Source of the DNA: Cricetomys ansorgei
Taxonomy: Eukaryota > Chordata > Mammalia > Rodentia > Nesomyidae
Assembly (NCBI GenBank): GCA_026225945.1
Contig: JAMJFZ010001226.1
Coordinates: 372,001 to 436,000 of the forward strand
DNA length: 64,000 nucleotides
Reading direction: 5' to 3'
Positions within the stretch are counted from its first letter, which is position 1, and the number at the start of each line of letters is the position of its first letter. This document shows positions 44,531 through 55,847 of this stretch, in pieces. The notes below the pieces were generated by a model, which searched no databases, was not told the origin of the DNA, and saw only the letters and a list, made by a program, of their open reading frames with translations. Position numbers and translations under genes: made by a program.

Positions 44531-45255
44531 AATTTATTTATCATGGCGATTATCTTACGCTTTCTATTTTAATTCATTTTATGACTTTATGGACGTGGGT
44601 GTTTTGGCTTCATATCGTGACTGGTGCCCGTGGGAACCAGAAGGGCGAATGGGATCCCCTGGAACTGGAGTGAACAGGTGTGAGACTCCAGTCTTCTCAA
44701 GAGCAGCCAGTGCTCCTACCCGCTGAGCATCTCTCCAGCGCTTCTGTTTCCTTTTATTTCCCAGGAGAGGGAGCTCTGAAAGAGGACCTCACCCGTATCC
44801 CAGGCTGGCCGGGTTCACTATTTTGTCAGTAACAGCCAGCAGCAGGGAGAAGGTGGGGGTGGGGTGCAGTCAAGTTACCATGAAGAGCAACAGTTACAAA
44901 ACGATTCAGAGCTTAGATACAGCGTTAAGAAAGGGTTACAGGCTTTAAGAAAACATTGACATTTTGGACCCCAAAGGAAAAAGTTTTCAAGCCAGATCCA
45001 ACATCTCCAGTTTAATAAACTCTCACAGCCTGTATCTCCAGCCATAGGGACACCGATGCCCTCTTCTGGTCCTCTTGGGCACAGCACCCACGTGGGGCTG
45101 CCTGTCCCAGGCCAAGGGATGCAGGTAAGGGAGAACCCTCCAAACCCTTGGAATTGGTGAACACATCACACGTCTGAGAGGCTGCAGTCACCACGTCCTG
45201 TGTGGACAGAGATGCTCTGAGATATTAACACTCTCTGCACAGCTTCCTGGATAGA
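44531..45255. other. Duplicon 3 flank with minus-strand B2 fragment
   Basis: Reverse B2 fragment at about 44660-44740, then shared unclassified sequence. Confidence 0.6.
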
Positions 45256-45967
45256 GAGGGAGGAGCGTGTGCAGGATGTAAGGGAAGAGTCTGCACAGGG
45301 AAATGATCAGAGAAAGCAGTCCTTCTGAAAAGAGGTGTCTAATTGGGAATCCTCAGTGTCATCTGAGGTGGAAGGAAAGCAGCTTAGGGCCACGAAATCA
45401 CCTTCAGCATTTGCAGTAGTGAGCCAGCATGTTCCTGCTGATGGGAATAACCACAGAGGTTATGATGGAATAAGATGGCGTCCGACAGAAATGAGTGACT
45501 TCAGGAGATTGGAGGAAGCTGTGGGGTTGTGAGGACGCACTCGCCCTATGTAAAGCAGGTGTTGCATAACTGGGCACTGCAGCACCAGATGGTCCCACTC
45601 GATTGGAAAGGGTTAATATCAGCTACACTAGAGGCAGGCTCTCAGCTTCAATGGTTAACCTGATGGAGAGGAGAAGCAGCAGTCTGGATCAGCAGAACAG
45701 GACTAGAGGAATAAATATAACCCAAGATCAGCTCCGTGGTGAGAGTTGTATGCTGAATTACAGGAACAGATTCAGTTTGATGGTGTGACCATAGAACACT
45801 GTTGTTAAGCAGCTTTGCAAGCTTGGGAAAAAAGAAAAAAAAATCCACCTCATTTATGAAGACCACACAAGGCTCAAGTGAACCCTTCACTGAGTTATTG
45901 CAAAGATTAATGACACACTGAACAAAGCCATCTCAGACCCTGAAGTGGGACAGGTGTTGCTTCCCTG
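45256..45967 (+). pseudogene. Betaretrovirus/IAP-like gag remnant (duplicon 3)
   Basis: Paralogue of 16160-16865 with the same Q-N-R-T-R-G-I-N-I segment. The C-terminal capsid part carries extra small deletions (near 45910-45920) and an A-rich change near 45830-45842 that it shares with duplicon 1. Confidence 0.8.
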
Positions 45968-46630
45968 AGGAGTCCCATGGAGAGGAGGCCTGGAGGAGTT
46001 ACAGCCTCAGGCTCTCAGCTACCACTTCCTCTGAAGACAGTTCTCCAGCCCCAATCATCCTCAGAAGACTGACACCCAACTAACTGCATCCTTCTGAGAG
46101 ACCTTGCATCAGAAGCAGCTGCTGCTGGATTCCTGCCAAGGGTGGGGGCTGGGAGACAGGAAGTGTTCTGGGATTTAAGCCCCTGCATTTTGAAGTATTT
46201 GCCAGTCAACAATAACAAACACAACATTGTAACTGAAGCCTGCTCTCTGCCCCAACTGCTACTGTAACTGATTCCTAAGGTGAAACAGATTCCCACTGTG
46301 CCCTTTACCCTCCTGCTGTAAAAAGAGACGGGAAAGACAGGAAGAAATCTTCACTGCTCTTGCAGGCTGCCTTTAAATGTAGAAAGAGAAAAAGAGAAAC
46401 TCACTGCCGTTTTAGGCTGTCCTTAGCTTGGATAACAGGAACTGCAGAGAGAACCAGCTGAACTGAGCTAGCCTCTCACAAGTCATCCCAACAAACTGCC
46501 CACTGCCAGCAGCCAACCATTTCCTGTATGTTCTAAGCTAAGATCCCAAAAGTTCAAGTGGCATGTAAACCACTAGGAGAGCTGCACAGGACAAAACCTT
46601 CTCAGGAAAGGTGGAGTTAGACAGGGTTAA
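45968..46630 (+). other. Proximal upstream flank before ERV copy B
   Basis: Shared class I upstream flank, ending exactly where ERV copy B is inserted. Confidence 0.75.
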
Positions 46631-46635
46631 GTATC
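46631..46635. other. Target-site duplication, 5' side of ERV copy B
   Basis: GTATC precedes the LTR; the 3' partner is GGATC at 55027-55031, one mismatch. A 5-bp duplication suits a class III element. Confidence 0.75.
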
Positions 46636-47318
46636 TGTAAGTAAAGAAATTTCTGTTGGTGGAGGCTTGGGTTGAGGCTTCGGACTACTAATGTAATGGC
46701 ATGACCTGATTTCCCTCTTCTTCTTCTGGGTGCCTGGCCAGTGCCTGGGAAAGGAACAGGGAGGATGATAAAGAACATTAGATAGGGCACATGGCGCACT
46801 TCACCCCCGGTGTCCCTGGCCAGGATCTGGGTGTGAACATGACTGCCAAGTGTCCCCTTGAATGCATGCCAGAAATCTGGGCAGATTGCCCCCTTTGTCT
46901 AGAAAAACCTTGAAAAGACACACTCCCAAAGCCGAACTGCTGCTGCCTCAAGCCTGGGAGAGGCATGCAGTCCAGCGGAATAACTGCTTAGACCCGTGAT
47001 GAGTTGTGATGTTTCTCTTTCCCAACATGCGGGGGTTGAAATCCGCTTGCCTAGACCCGTGATGAGTTGGTGATGCTTCTCTTTCCCAACGTGCTGGTGT
47101 TGAACTCAGCTTGCCTAGCGGTAATTTCCCAGGTAGAGTCCTTCTAAAAGGAGGATTCCCTCTTTCCTTCTCTCACTCTTGCTCTTTGTACTGTATCACT
47201 TCTCACTAATAAATCTATTCTAAATATATCTGTGGCTCGTGGATGTTCTTTCAGTGGATCGAATCAGACAAAGTGCTGGTCTGTGCACAGCAAACGGCAT
47301 AATTTATTTGTCGTTATA
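46636..47318 (+). repeat. 5' LTR of ERV copy B
   Basis: Runs from TGTAAG to TTATA (683 bp). An internal tandem duplication of about 62 bp starts near 46987 (two GACCCGTGATGAGTTG copies, about 46992 and 47054). AATAAA is at about 47207-47212. Confidence 0.92.
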
Positions 47319-47321
47319 AAC

Positions 47322-47339
47322 TGGCGTAGTCGGCAGGAT
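47322..47339 (+). other. Primer-binding site (serine tRNA type), copy B
   Basis: TGGCGTAGTCGGCAGGAT is complementary over 18 bases to the 3' end of serine tRNA (AGA) as I recall it. Confidence 0.82.
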
Positions 47340-47586
47340 CTGCTGGGGAGCGCAGCGATGCCTTTCTTTAGTAAAAACAAATCTGAGATAGCTTGTGTAA
47401 CTTGTGAATTCCTGGCTGGGAGGACCCGCAGCTTTCTTCCCTGGCCAGGGAATGGGCCCTTGGTACAGGTTTAAGCGAGCACTGGGACTGTAAGTTACAA
47501 CGGGCGGATCCTCCCTTAGTTAGAGAGGTGTTGAAAACTGTCCCAGTTAAAAAGGGAAATGAGTTAGTGGCCATCTCCCGTAGGGG

Positions 47587-48920
47587 ATGGATACTGCTAG
47601 CGGCCTATCCCACGTGTGTCAGAGGGTAGATGCTTTGCTGCAAGAAAAGCTTGTCTTGGAGAAGGAAAATGCTGATATGCAAAGCAAGTTAGCCATGTTG
47701 CAATGTCAGAATTCTGTACTGAGGGATCAAGAGCGCGGATATCAATCAGTGGCCAAGAAGGCAGCTGTGCGCTGGGCCCAATATGAGTACAGGAAGAGCC
47801 GGGGCCGTGTGAACACCCGCAAAGTGCATGCTGTTATTGCTACTGCAGGGGCCAATTGGGATCCTGAGACCTGGGATGGAGACATTGGGGATGATACTGT
47901 GATGATACAGACTGGGGAGACTTGGAAAAGAGGCCCATGAATATGATCAAGAGAAACATCCCCCGCTAGAGCATGCTGGACCACTGCAAGCCAAGCCCTT
48001 GCAGCGAAGGCAGGAGAAAGTTTGGGGGAATCAGAGACTTTACTGTGATTACTGAAGACTACTCCCAACAAGAGATTACTGATATTCTAACTAAATTTGC
48101 TCAAAAACCTGGAGAGCCACTCCTTAATTGGATGATCCCCGTAACAGATACAGGAGCTGGCGGTATTGGCGTGGATCATGTAGATGCCCAAAGATTCCTT
48201 ACTATTTCTACTAATCCCTTTGTTCAGACAGGTATTCGAGATCACCAGCATGCTGACCCCAATAATGTCTCCACCCATACCCTAACCCTAACCCTAACCC
48301 TTTTAGCATTAGCTGCCCGGGGATGTATTGCTCAATATCCCACCGATGGTTCATGGCCAGTAGAGACCCGTCCTTGGTACACTCTTGAGGAAGGTGTGTC
48401 TCGTTTGAGGGGGAAGCCATGAAACCTGCTATTATGATGGGACAAGCTGACACCTGCTTCGCGGGACCGTTAACCCCCACTCAGCGCAACCTAATAGTGC
48501 GCACTGCCCCCCCCCCCCAGCCTTTAAGCACCTAATGATGACTCTCCTACTGGCAGAGACAGGCTCGGCCATAGAAACAGTGTTAGAAAAAATGGCCGAG
48601 TTCAGAGATATGGGGGACTGGAGCACTAGCACCCCTCAGCAAGATAGAGGAAGTCTTAGTGGGCAGAAACATGGAATCCAAAACCGTATTCCTCGAAGGG
48701 AAATGTTCCAGGCACTTCTGAAGGCCGGGGTTGCACCTGAAAACCTGAATGGTATGCCCACCAAAGATATGTGGCAGAGGTACAGGGACAAAGTTAAAAA
48801 TGCTAGGAAGTGAACATCAGCAAAGAGCAATCTCTAACCCATTTACTTCAGTTTCTACTGCTCCCCCTACTGACACAGCCTGCTCTGTGTATGCTTTCCA
48901 TGAGCTGGCCCTCTTGAAAT
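47587..48920 (+). pseudogene. Defective ERV gag, copy B
   Basis: An ATG at 47587 opens a coiled-coil-like segment to 47940. Further segments at 47973-48422 and 48535-48813 are in other frames. Residue composition and the C-terminal R-R-E-M-F-Q-A-L-L segment match copy A. The CCCTAA-type repeats are at about 48278-48301. A poly-C run (about 48507-48518) lies at one frame break. Same limits of assignment as in copy A. Confidence 0.7.
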
Positions 48921-48977
48921 AGGGGAGAGGCCAAGCCCCTGGTGATCCATCCGGGAGGGCAGTTTCTAGGATTGATT

Positions 48978-49312
48978 TTTGCCCTCATGTACCCATTACT
49001 ATTTATTGGAAGAATGGATCGCTAACTCAGACCAGAGCATTGGTGGATACTGGGGCGGAGGCCTCCTTAATATATGGAAATCCAAGTAGATTCATAGGAA
49101 TTCCATTCACCATTACAGGATTAGGAGGTGATGAGATACAAGCAAGGCAGGTCAAAATACATATGAAAATTGGAAACTTACCTTGTAGGGAATACAGTGT
49201 AGTAGTGGTAGTTCCCATTCCTGAGTATATAATTGGAATTGACATATTACGAGGAATGTCTCTAAAATTAGATGATGGAATTATCACTTTGCCATACGTT
49301 CACTACAGATGA
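48978..49312 (+). pseudogene. ERV protease, copy B (open reading frame)
   Basis: The catalytic D-T-G-A is at about 49046-49057 and the C-terminal I-I-G-I-D-I-L motif is in the same frame, unlike copy A. The frame ends with TGA at 49310-49312. The protease fold appears complete, but the flanking gag and RT are broken, so no functional precursor is expected. Confidence 0.85.
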
Positions 49313-50542
49313 ATAGCATCATCGCAACCCTGTGCAATTACCTGAACCTACTAAGACCGTCACCTGCAGACAATACCGAATTCCAGGCACGCACGAGGAG
49401 ATCACTCAGACTATTAAAGACTATGTTAACACCGGAGTCATGATTCCTATGACCACTGAATGGAACAACCCTACTCGGCCTGATTGTGAATCAGATGGCT
49501 CCTGGAGATGACAGCAGATCACAGGGAACTAAACCAAGTGGCTCCTCCTCCTGCTGCTGCACCAGAGGCCACCACTCCAGCAGAGAGAGTGCAGCCTCAT
49601 CCTGGGACTTGCTACGCTGTTATTGACGTTGCTAATGCTTTCTCTACTGTTCCTCTTCATGAGTCCAGATGGTCTCGGTTTGCCCTTACATGGCAGGGAG
49701 ACAATACACCCTCACCCGTCTACCTCCAGGATAGAAACATGGCCCCGCCATCTGTCACCGCTTGTAGCGGAGCTCCTGGGTAAATATATTCCAGATTCAG
49801 ACACTGGGACCACTCATTACATGGTGACATTTCCCTTCAATCTATTAACAAGAAACAGCACAAGAGCACCTTGGAAACAGTATTCCATCATTAAAAAGTA
49901 AAGGATGGGAAATTAATCCTAAGAAGATTCACGGACCGGCCCAAGAAGTACAATTCTTGGGAATCCAGTGGAATCACGGGGCAGAAATGTATGGCCTAAA
50001 GCAAAGCAGAAGGTAAGGGATTTCGCAGTTCCTAAAACTAGAAAGGACACCCGGAAGTTCATTGGCCTCTTGGACATTGGCGCAATCCCATTCCGCGTTC
50101 AGGTCAGACCTTGCGACCTCTGTACACAGTAACTGGGGAAAATACCAATTTGAATGGGGAAATGAACAGCAGCAAGCATTTGAAATGGCTAAAGCTGCCA
50201 TACAAGCTGCATTAGACCTCTGGCGCATTCGGGACGGCCCCCGTGAATTAATGGTATCTGTGGAAGAGAATTATGCTAAGTGAATAAGCTCCAGTTAGCT
50301 CATGGCAGAAGCATGAATCAAAACGAATGCCTTTGGGATTTTGGACTAGAAAATTCCCTGAGGCAGGTCAATCATGTCCTCCCTTTGAACAACAGCTGAT
50401 AGCCGCCTACTGGGCTCTAGTAGAAACAGAACAATTAACGATTGGTCATGAAGTTCTATTACGCCCTGAAATCCCCATCATGCAATGGATTATGCATGAC
50501 CCTGCTTCTCATAAGACTGGGCATGCTCAAGAAGGAGTGTGA
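49313..50542 (+). pseudogene. ERV reverse transcriptase, copy B (YIDD box destroyed)
   Basis: Pieces of RT are open at 49508-49783 (palm, V-I-D-V-A-N-A-F), 50062-50283 (thumb) and 50327-50542 (connection). The catalytic box that reads Y-I-D-D in copy A (2888-2899) is TACATGGTGAC at 49818-49828, shorter by one base, so the active site is lost. About 20 bp near 49325 is also missing relative to copy A (about 2375-2398). Confidence 0.88.
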
Positions 50543-51900
50543 TTAAATGGAAATGGTATATTCAGAATAGGGCTAAGCCAGGACCCATGGGAACTCTAAC
50601 TTCACATGAGCAGGTAGCTGAAGCTGCAGGAGAGGGCTCTAATTTAACACCCCCAAGTCCTGTAGAAAGCATGTCCCCTGTACAACTGAATACTGGGTAT
50701 GATACATTGACTAAGCAACAGAAGGAACATGCATGGTTTACTGATGGTTCTGCTAAGTTTATAGGGCATAAGAGGTATTGGAAGGCGGGGGCCGATAATC
50801 CAAGCACCACTGTGGTGCTGGAAACTCACGGAGAAGGAGCCAGTAGTCAATTTGCTCAGCTCCAGGCAGTATACCAAGCCTTGAAGCATGAAGAAGGAGG
50901 GGAATGCCACATTTTTACGGATTCATGGGCCATTACTAATGGGCTCACAACTTGGATGCCTCGACGGGCTAAGGATAATTGGACAATTCGTGGGAAAAGC
51001 ATTTGGGGAAGGCCATTGTGGGAAGAAGTATGGCAAATTGTTCAAAATACTATTTCTGTTTTCCATGTAGACGCTCATAGCGCTGTGTATTCCACTGATC
51101 GCAAGTACAAAGCTGAAGCAGATCGTCTGGCTACCCTTTCCGAAGTGACCTGTCCCCTCCCCCGAGGGTTTAGCAAAATGGATACACACAAGACAGGACA
51201 TGCAGGAGCTCATGCTATGTACAGGTGGGCACAGGACCGAGGCATATCCACTCCTCTATCTGACTTAAAACAGGCTGCAGAACAATGTCCCACATGTCAG
51301 TTAGACAAACAGCGTGCTCTTCCCCGAATAACAACTGGGGAATTGCACAGGGGACAGGCCCCAGCCCAGATTTGGCAAACTGATCACATTGGTCCTCTCC
51401 CTCAGTCTCGAGGATGTCAATGTATTTGCACTTGTGTGGATACATACTCGGGAGTGTAGGCTGCCTGTGCCTACCGTAGAGCTGTTCAAAGGAATACTAT
51501 TGAGACCTTAGAAATCATCACCCTGTATTATGGAGTACCTGTACAAATTCAGAGTGATAATGGGTCCCTTTTCAAGGGAAAAGAAATACAAGATTATATA
51601 AATAAACAGAGTATTGAATGGATCTATCACATCCCTTACTACCCGCAAGCGGCCGGCTTGACAGAACGAATGAATGGTTTGCTAAAAGAAAAACTTAGGA
51701 GATTGGGGAATAATTCTTACTCTAATGGGAAGGATAATTTGTTCCCGGCCCGACAGCAACTTAATAACAGGCCTATAGGACCGGGACTAACTCCACTTAT
51801 GAGAACGATGACCCCTAACTTACAAGTAAGAAAAATGTATACCTTCCAAGAAGTACAGTGGTGGAAAACAGACGAGAAGGCAATAAAGCCTTTCCGAGGG
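50539..51900 (+). pseudogene. ERV RNase H and integrase, copy B (one in-frame stop)
   Basis: Open from 50539 to the TAG at 51457-51459 and then, in the same frame, through the integrase core. RNase H T-D-G-S and the integrase HHCC domain are present. The second catalytic Asp (51556-51558) and Glu (51664-51666) have DD35E spacing. The TAG matches that of copy A. A one-base loss near 51908-51912 shifts the frame before the dUTPase. Confidence 0.9.
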
Positions 51901-52419
51901 CCCATTGGGTTGCAGGTCATGATTTTCATGCCTTGGAGAATATTTGGATAGATCCTCGGAGAATTCTAAAATGCAGGACAGGAATAGGAATCAGGATACC
52001 TCAAGGTTATTAGGGGCAAATCGTTCCTAGATCCAGTCTAGCCGAAAAAGGAACCCAAATTATGGCAGGGGTAATTGACTCTGACTATAGAGGAGAAATC
52101 AAGATCATCTTGCATAACGTAGGGAAAGAAACCCTACACTTTGTCCCCGGCACCCGTATTGCCCAACTTTTGCTGATCCCTTGTGCAACCACCAAAGAAT
52201 GGACTTTCTTAGATGCAGCTCCCCCAGTCACCAGCCGACTGGGAGGTTTTCCATCTACTGACTATCCCTGGAGCTAAAGTCTGGCTCAAAAAACATGGCG
52301 GGGATCAACCCCGACCAGCTGAAGTCATCGCACAAGGGGATAATAGTACAGTAATTGTTATGCTCCCAGGACAAGAACATTATGAACTGGTCCCTACTAA
52401 TCTGTTTTTACGGAATTAA
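51901..52419 (+). pseudogene. ERV dUTPase domain plus downstream IN-C-like segment, copy B
   Basis: Motif 3 G-V-I-D-S-D-Y-R-G (about 52066-52092), motif 4 R-I-A-Q-L without the stop seen in copy A, and motif 5 G-G-F-P-S-T-D are open in 52062-52277. Motif 1 is damaged by the frameshift near 51910. A segment with V-W-L and P-A-E-V follows to the stop at 52417-52419, in another frame after a small deletion near 52262. Confidence 0.8.
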
Positions 52420-52434
52420 AATTAGTGTTTCAGA

Positions 52435-54273
52435 ATGCTCCTGTACCCAATGGGACTACTGATGCCAGTGATTTCTTGGACTCCAGGATTTTTGATCCAA
52501 AGGCATCAGACAAACACCAAAGTACAATGGCACTGGAGATGGAAGAATGAGACTCAAAGTCGCCAACAAGAAGGTTTTCGTTGTTCTGCCAGTAACATGT
52601 GTACTACTGTGAATATTACTGCTACATCTAATGACAATGTAACCATACGGAAGGCGGGAGGACAATATCGAGCCGTATTATCAGGTTCCTCCTCCATACA
52701 TTTAACCTTTGACCCCTCTGTGAATATTACTTGCTGCGCTGCGAACATTTCTGCTCACTCCAGTCGTAAAGCGATGGAGCTAGCCCAGGGCATGCACTTT
52801 CCCAGTGCAGTGCCAGCAGAACAGAATGCAATGGCAGTATTTCAGTCCACACCTCTCAGTTCCTGTTCTGTACTAATATTACGGAGATTACTAATAGAGC
52901 TCTTCCTTGGGTAGAACATATTTGGATCTCTTTTAGGAAACTTCTGAACTCTGCTCCTCAGATTGCTAGAATTCCTAGATCTTGCACCAATGTATCCACT
53001 GCTGCGCCAAAGAGACTGATGCATTTTAATCTTACCTCTCCCCGAACCTAAATGCCGCCGTACTAAACGTGCATGGTACCACACACTGCTAGGAGGGGTA
53101 GGCTCTGGACTTGGATTGGCTGACTTGTAGATTTAGGAGTATTAGCACAGAGATTAAAAAACACTGGACAAGTGAAGCGGTCGCTATGAATGCGCAATGG
53201 TTACCCTCCACCATTCGTCCACACGAACATACCTTAGGTTATCAGAAGCATATGTTACAAATATGTAGCACTACTACCGTACAACAGCACCTGAAGGATA
53301 CTAACATTTCTGCCTTGTTTAACTGGACGTTATGCTCTCTACAGAATTTATACGTTTTGATCCAGAAAGAGAATGCCCAACGAACGCTCATTCAAGGCTA
53401 TTCGCAAACCTGCCGTTCTCTATTACAGCTACCTGACTCCACATGGGTAGGCCAATCTAATTTACCTGTTAACTGTACTGATTCACGGTGTGTTGGCACT
53501 GTTACTGATTATACCCCTGTAGTTACCAAACTCCTGTGTGCTTTTCATACCTTGCCTGTCATAATGGATAACTATTTCCTGCACCCACAAATAGAGGGAA
53601 CTCACATAGATGCTGACAATATCACCTATAAATTGACTGAATGTATCCCCACTGATAGAGGACCAGCATGTAATGGCTGAACCGAATAACTGAACCCTGT
53701 TTGTTATCCCATTCCACTAACGTGTGTCTCCTTACTATGTGCCCTATCACTAACTAATCTGTATTATATGAAGTTGAACCCCAACGTGTATGTTTAGCTG
53801 GCGCCAATGAAACGGAGCTCCTCAGTAAGGGACTACCATCTCCCTTCTCAGGATGTCTGCAGCATCTTGAGTTGCTCTCCTGGAGCGGTGATGCTTATTA
53901 CTTACTACCCGATCTAGAGGATGATATCACCTTGACCTGGATACCAAAGTATCTTTCTCCACCTCAAATTTACTTGAACCCTTGCCTTACTTCTATCTTA
54001 CAAAACTCTGAACACTTACATTCCCACCTGAAGAATAATGAAAGAGCTTTAGAAGAACATCGTATAACAACAACTATTGTTGGTAATAAATTAATAGACC
54101 TACATAATACCGTTGTACAGGATGCTAATCATAGATGGTGGGATTTTTCATTCGGAAGCAATGCTGCTCACCGATATTTTTCTGTTTTGTTTACTCCTAT
54201 GTTTATAATTATCTTGGTATTAGTTATATTGTGTCTCTGTAACTGTTGGATGTATCAGCAAATGAAAATGTAG
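52435..54273 (+). pseudogene. Defective ERV env, copy B
   Basis: An ATG at 52435 starts a 159-codon open piece with a hydrophobic N-terminus that could be a signal peptide, and several N-glycosylation sequons. Further pieces are open at 53111-53680 and 53872-54273. The furin-type R-R-T-K-R site is at 53056-53070, with a Gly/Leu-rich hydrophobic stretch after it. The last piece ends in a single membrane anchor and a short tail. The frames do not join, and a TGA at about 53678-53680 is shared with copy A. Env family is not recognised; the CX6CC motif was not seen. Confidence 0.78.
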
Positions 54274-54343
54274 TATCGGTCATTTGTATTTCAAAAGGCT
54301 CACGTTAACTATGCCTACACCTCGACCCAACCCTAGGACCCAA

Positions 54344-55026
54344 TGTAGGTAAAGAAATTTCTGTTGGTGGAGGCTTGGGTTGAGGCTTCGGACTCTTAAT
54401 GTAATGGCATGACCTGATTTCCCCTCTTCTTCTTCTGGGTGCCTGGCCAGTGCCTGGGAAAAGAACAGGGAGGATGGCAAAGAACTTAGATAGGGCACAT
54501 GGCACACTTCACCCCCGGTGTCCCTGGCCAGGATCCGGGTGTGAACATGACTGCCAAGTGTCCCCTTGAATGCATGCCAGAAATCTGGGCAAATTGCCCC
54601 CTTTGTCTAGAAAACCTTGAAAAGACACACTCCCAAAGCCCGAACTGCTGCTGCCTCAAACCTGGGAGAGGCATGCAGTCCGGTGGAATAACTGCTTAGA
54701 CCCGTGATGAGTTGTGATGCTTCTCTATCCCAACATGCCAGGGTTGAAATCCGCTTGCCTAGACCCGTGATGAGTTGGTGAGGCGTCTCTTTCCCAACGT
54801 GCTGGTGTTGGACTCAGCTTGCCTAGCGGTAATTTCCCAGGTAGAGTCCTTCTAAAAGGAGGCTTCCCTCCTTCCTTCTCTCACTCTTGCTCTTTGTACT
54901 GTGTCACTTCTCACTAATAAATCTGTTCTAAATATATCTGTGGCTCGTGGACGTTCTTTCAGCGGATCGAATCAGACAAAGTGAGAGTCTGTGCACAGCA
55001 AACGGCATAATTTATTTGTTGTTACA
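54344..55026 (+). repeat. 3' LTR of ERV copy B
   Basis: Runs from TGTAGG to ACA (683 bp) with the same internal tandem duplication as the 5' LTR (about 54700-54775). AATAAA is at about 54917-54922. Confidence 0.92.
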
Positions 55027-55031
55027 GGATC
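55027..55031. other. Target-site duplication, 3' side of ERV copy B
   Basis: GGATC, the partner of GTATC at 46631-46635 and identical to the base string after copy A (8047-8051). Confidence 0.75.
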
Positions 55032-55650
55032 CTGCTGTGTTTGGTCTCCACGGGGTCTCTTCCCAGCGGACAACAGGGTCTACCGAGCTGAGACAGTGTC
55101 CCAGGTCCACACAGAGGATCTCAGGACTGTGGGATGAAGATCCTTGTGAAACACACCCACCTGGAGCCACAGATGCGCCATCTGGGAAGAAACACCAGGA
55201 GTCTGAGTGTAAGCACCAGGCTGTGGAGACAGGGTCCTGGGGAAGAGGCAGAGTCTCTTCTCTGTGGTGAGATTCCTGAGTATCAGGCAGAGTGAGCTGC
55301 CCACTGCGGTGAACTCAGACCCTGTTCTCCCTGGAGTCTGTGTGGGGCTTGCAGGCCAAGGCCTCCTGCTTTAAAGAGAGACATCTCTCTCCTGCCTCCC
55401 AGCCTGCTTGTTGTTGCCATTGTGTTCCCGGAAGTGACTTCTTCCAGAAGAGTCCAGGATGTGAGCACTGAAGAGGAGAAGGAAGAGGAAGGCTGGAGAG
55501 AAGGCAGGAGCCCGGCCTGTGGGTCTCAGGTGTGCAGACAGCTTCTGGGTCAGAACTCGGAGACCCCAGGACCCCAGCGCTCTGTCCCCAGCACAGGGCT
55601 CAGGCAAAGTCCGAGTCCCCGGGCGGCGACCTCTGGGTGGGGAGCCCAGA
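55032..55650 (+). other. Class I gene 4 upstream flank
   Basis: Close to the gene 1 flank (8052-8660), including the segment of about 130 bp (about 55097-55230) that is absent before gene 3. No gene is seen. Confidence 0.75.
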
Positions 55651-55653
55651 GCT

Positions 55654-55808
55654 GTGGATTTCCCATCTCCCCAGTTTCACTTCTCCAGCTCCTGACCTGT
55701 GTAGGGCCCTTCTGCCCGGACACTGGTGACGACTGCGCAGTTCTCACCCCCATTGGGTGGGGACACCCCGGAGACCCAATCAGCGTGGCCGCGGGCACAG
55801 GGTATAAA
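55654..55808 (+). promoter_or_regulatory. MHC class I promoter, gene 4
   Basis: The kappa-B-like box reads GTGGATTTCCC (55654-55664). A full ISRE AGTTTCACTTCTCC ends at 55686. TGACGACTGCGC is at 55727-55738, ATTGG at about 55752-55756, CCAAT at about 55776-55780 and TATAAA at 55803-55808. Confidence 0.85.
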
Positions 55809-55847
55809 GTCCACGCAGACCGCGGAAGTCAGACGCGCAGACCCGAG

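Larger units (their letters stand above)
46636..55026 (+). mobile_element. ERV copy B, complete class III (ERV-L-like) provirus with env
   Basis: This is an 8391-bp provirus with two LTRs of 683 bp each, flanked by a near-perfect 5-bp duplication. Gene order is gag, pro, RT, RNase H, integrase, dUTPase, env, as in copy A. Pro and env are in longer open pieces than in copy A, while RT is worse. Defects shared with copy A include stops in integrase (51457-51459), before dUTPase motif 2 (TAG at about 52012-52014) and in env (TGA at about 53678-53680). The two LTRs differ at a few percent of positions by eye, so the insertion is fairly young but not recent. Confidence 0.95.
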
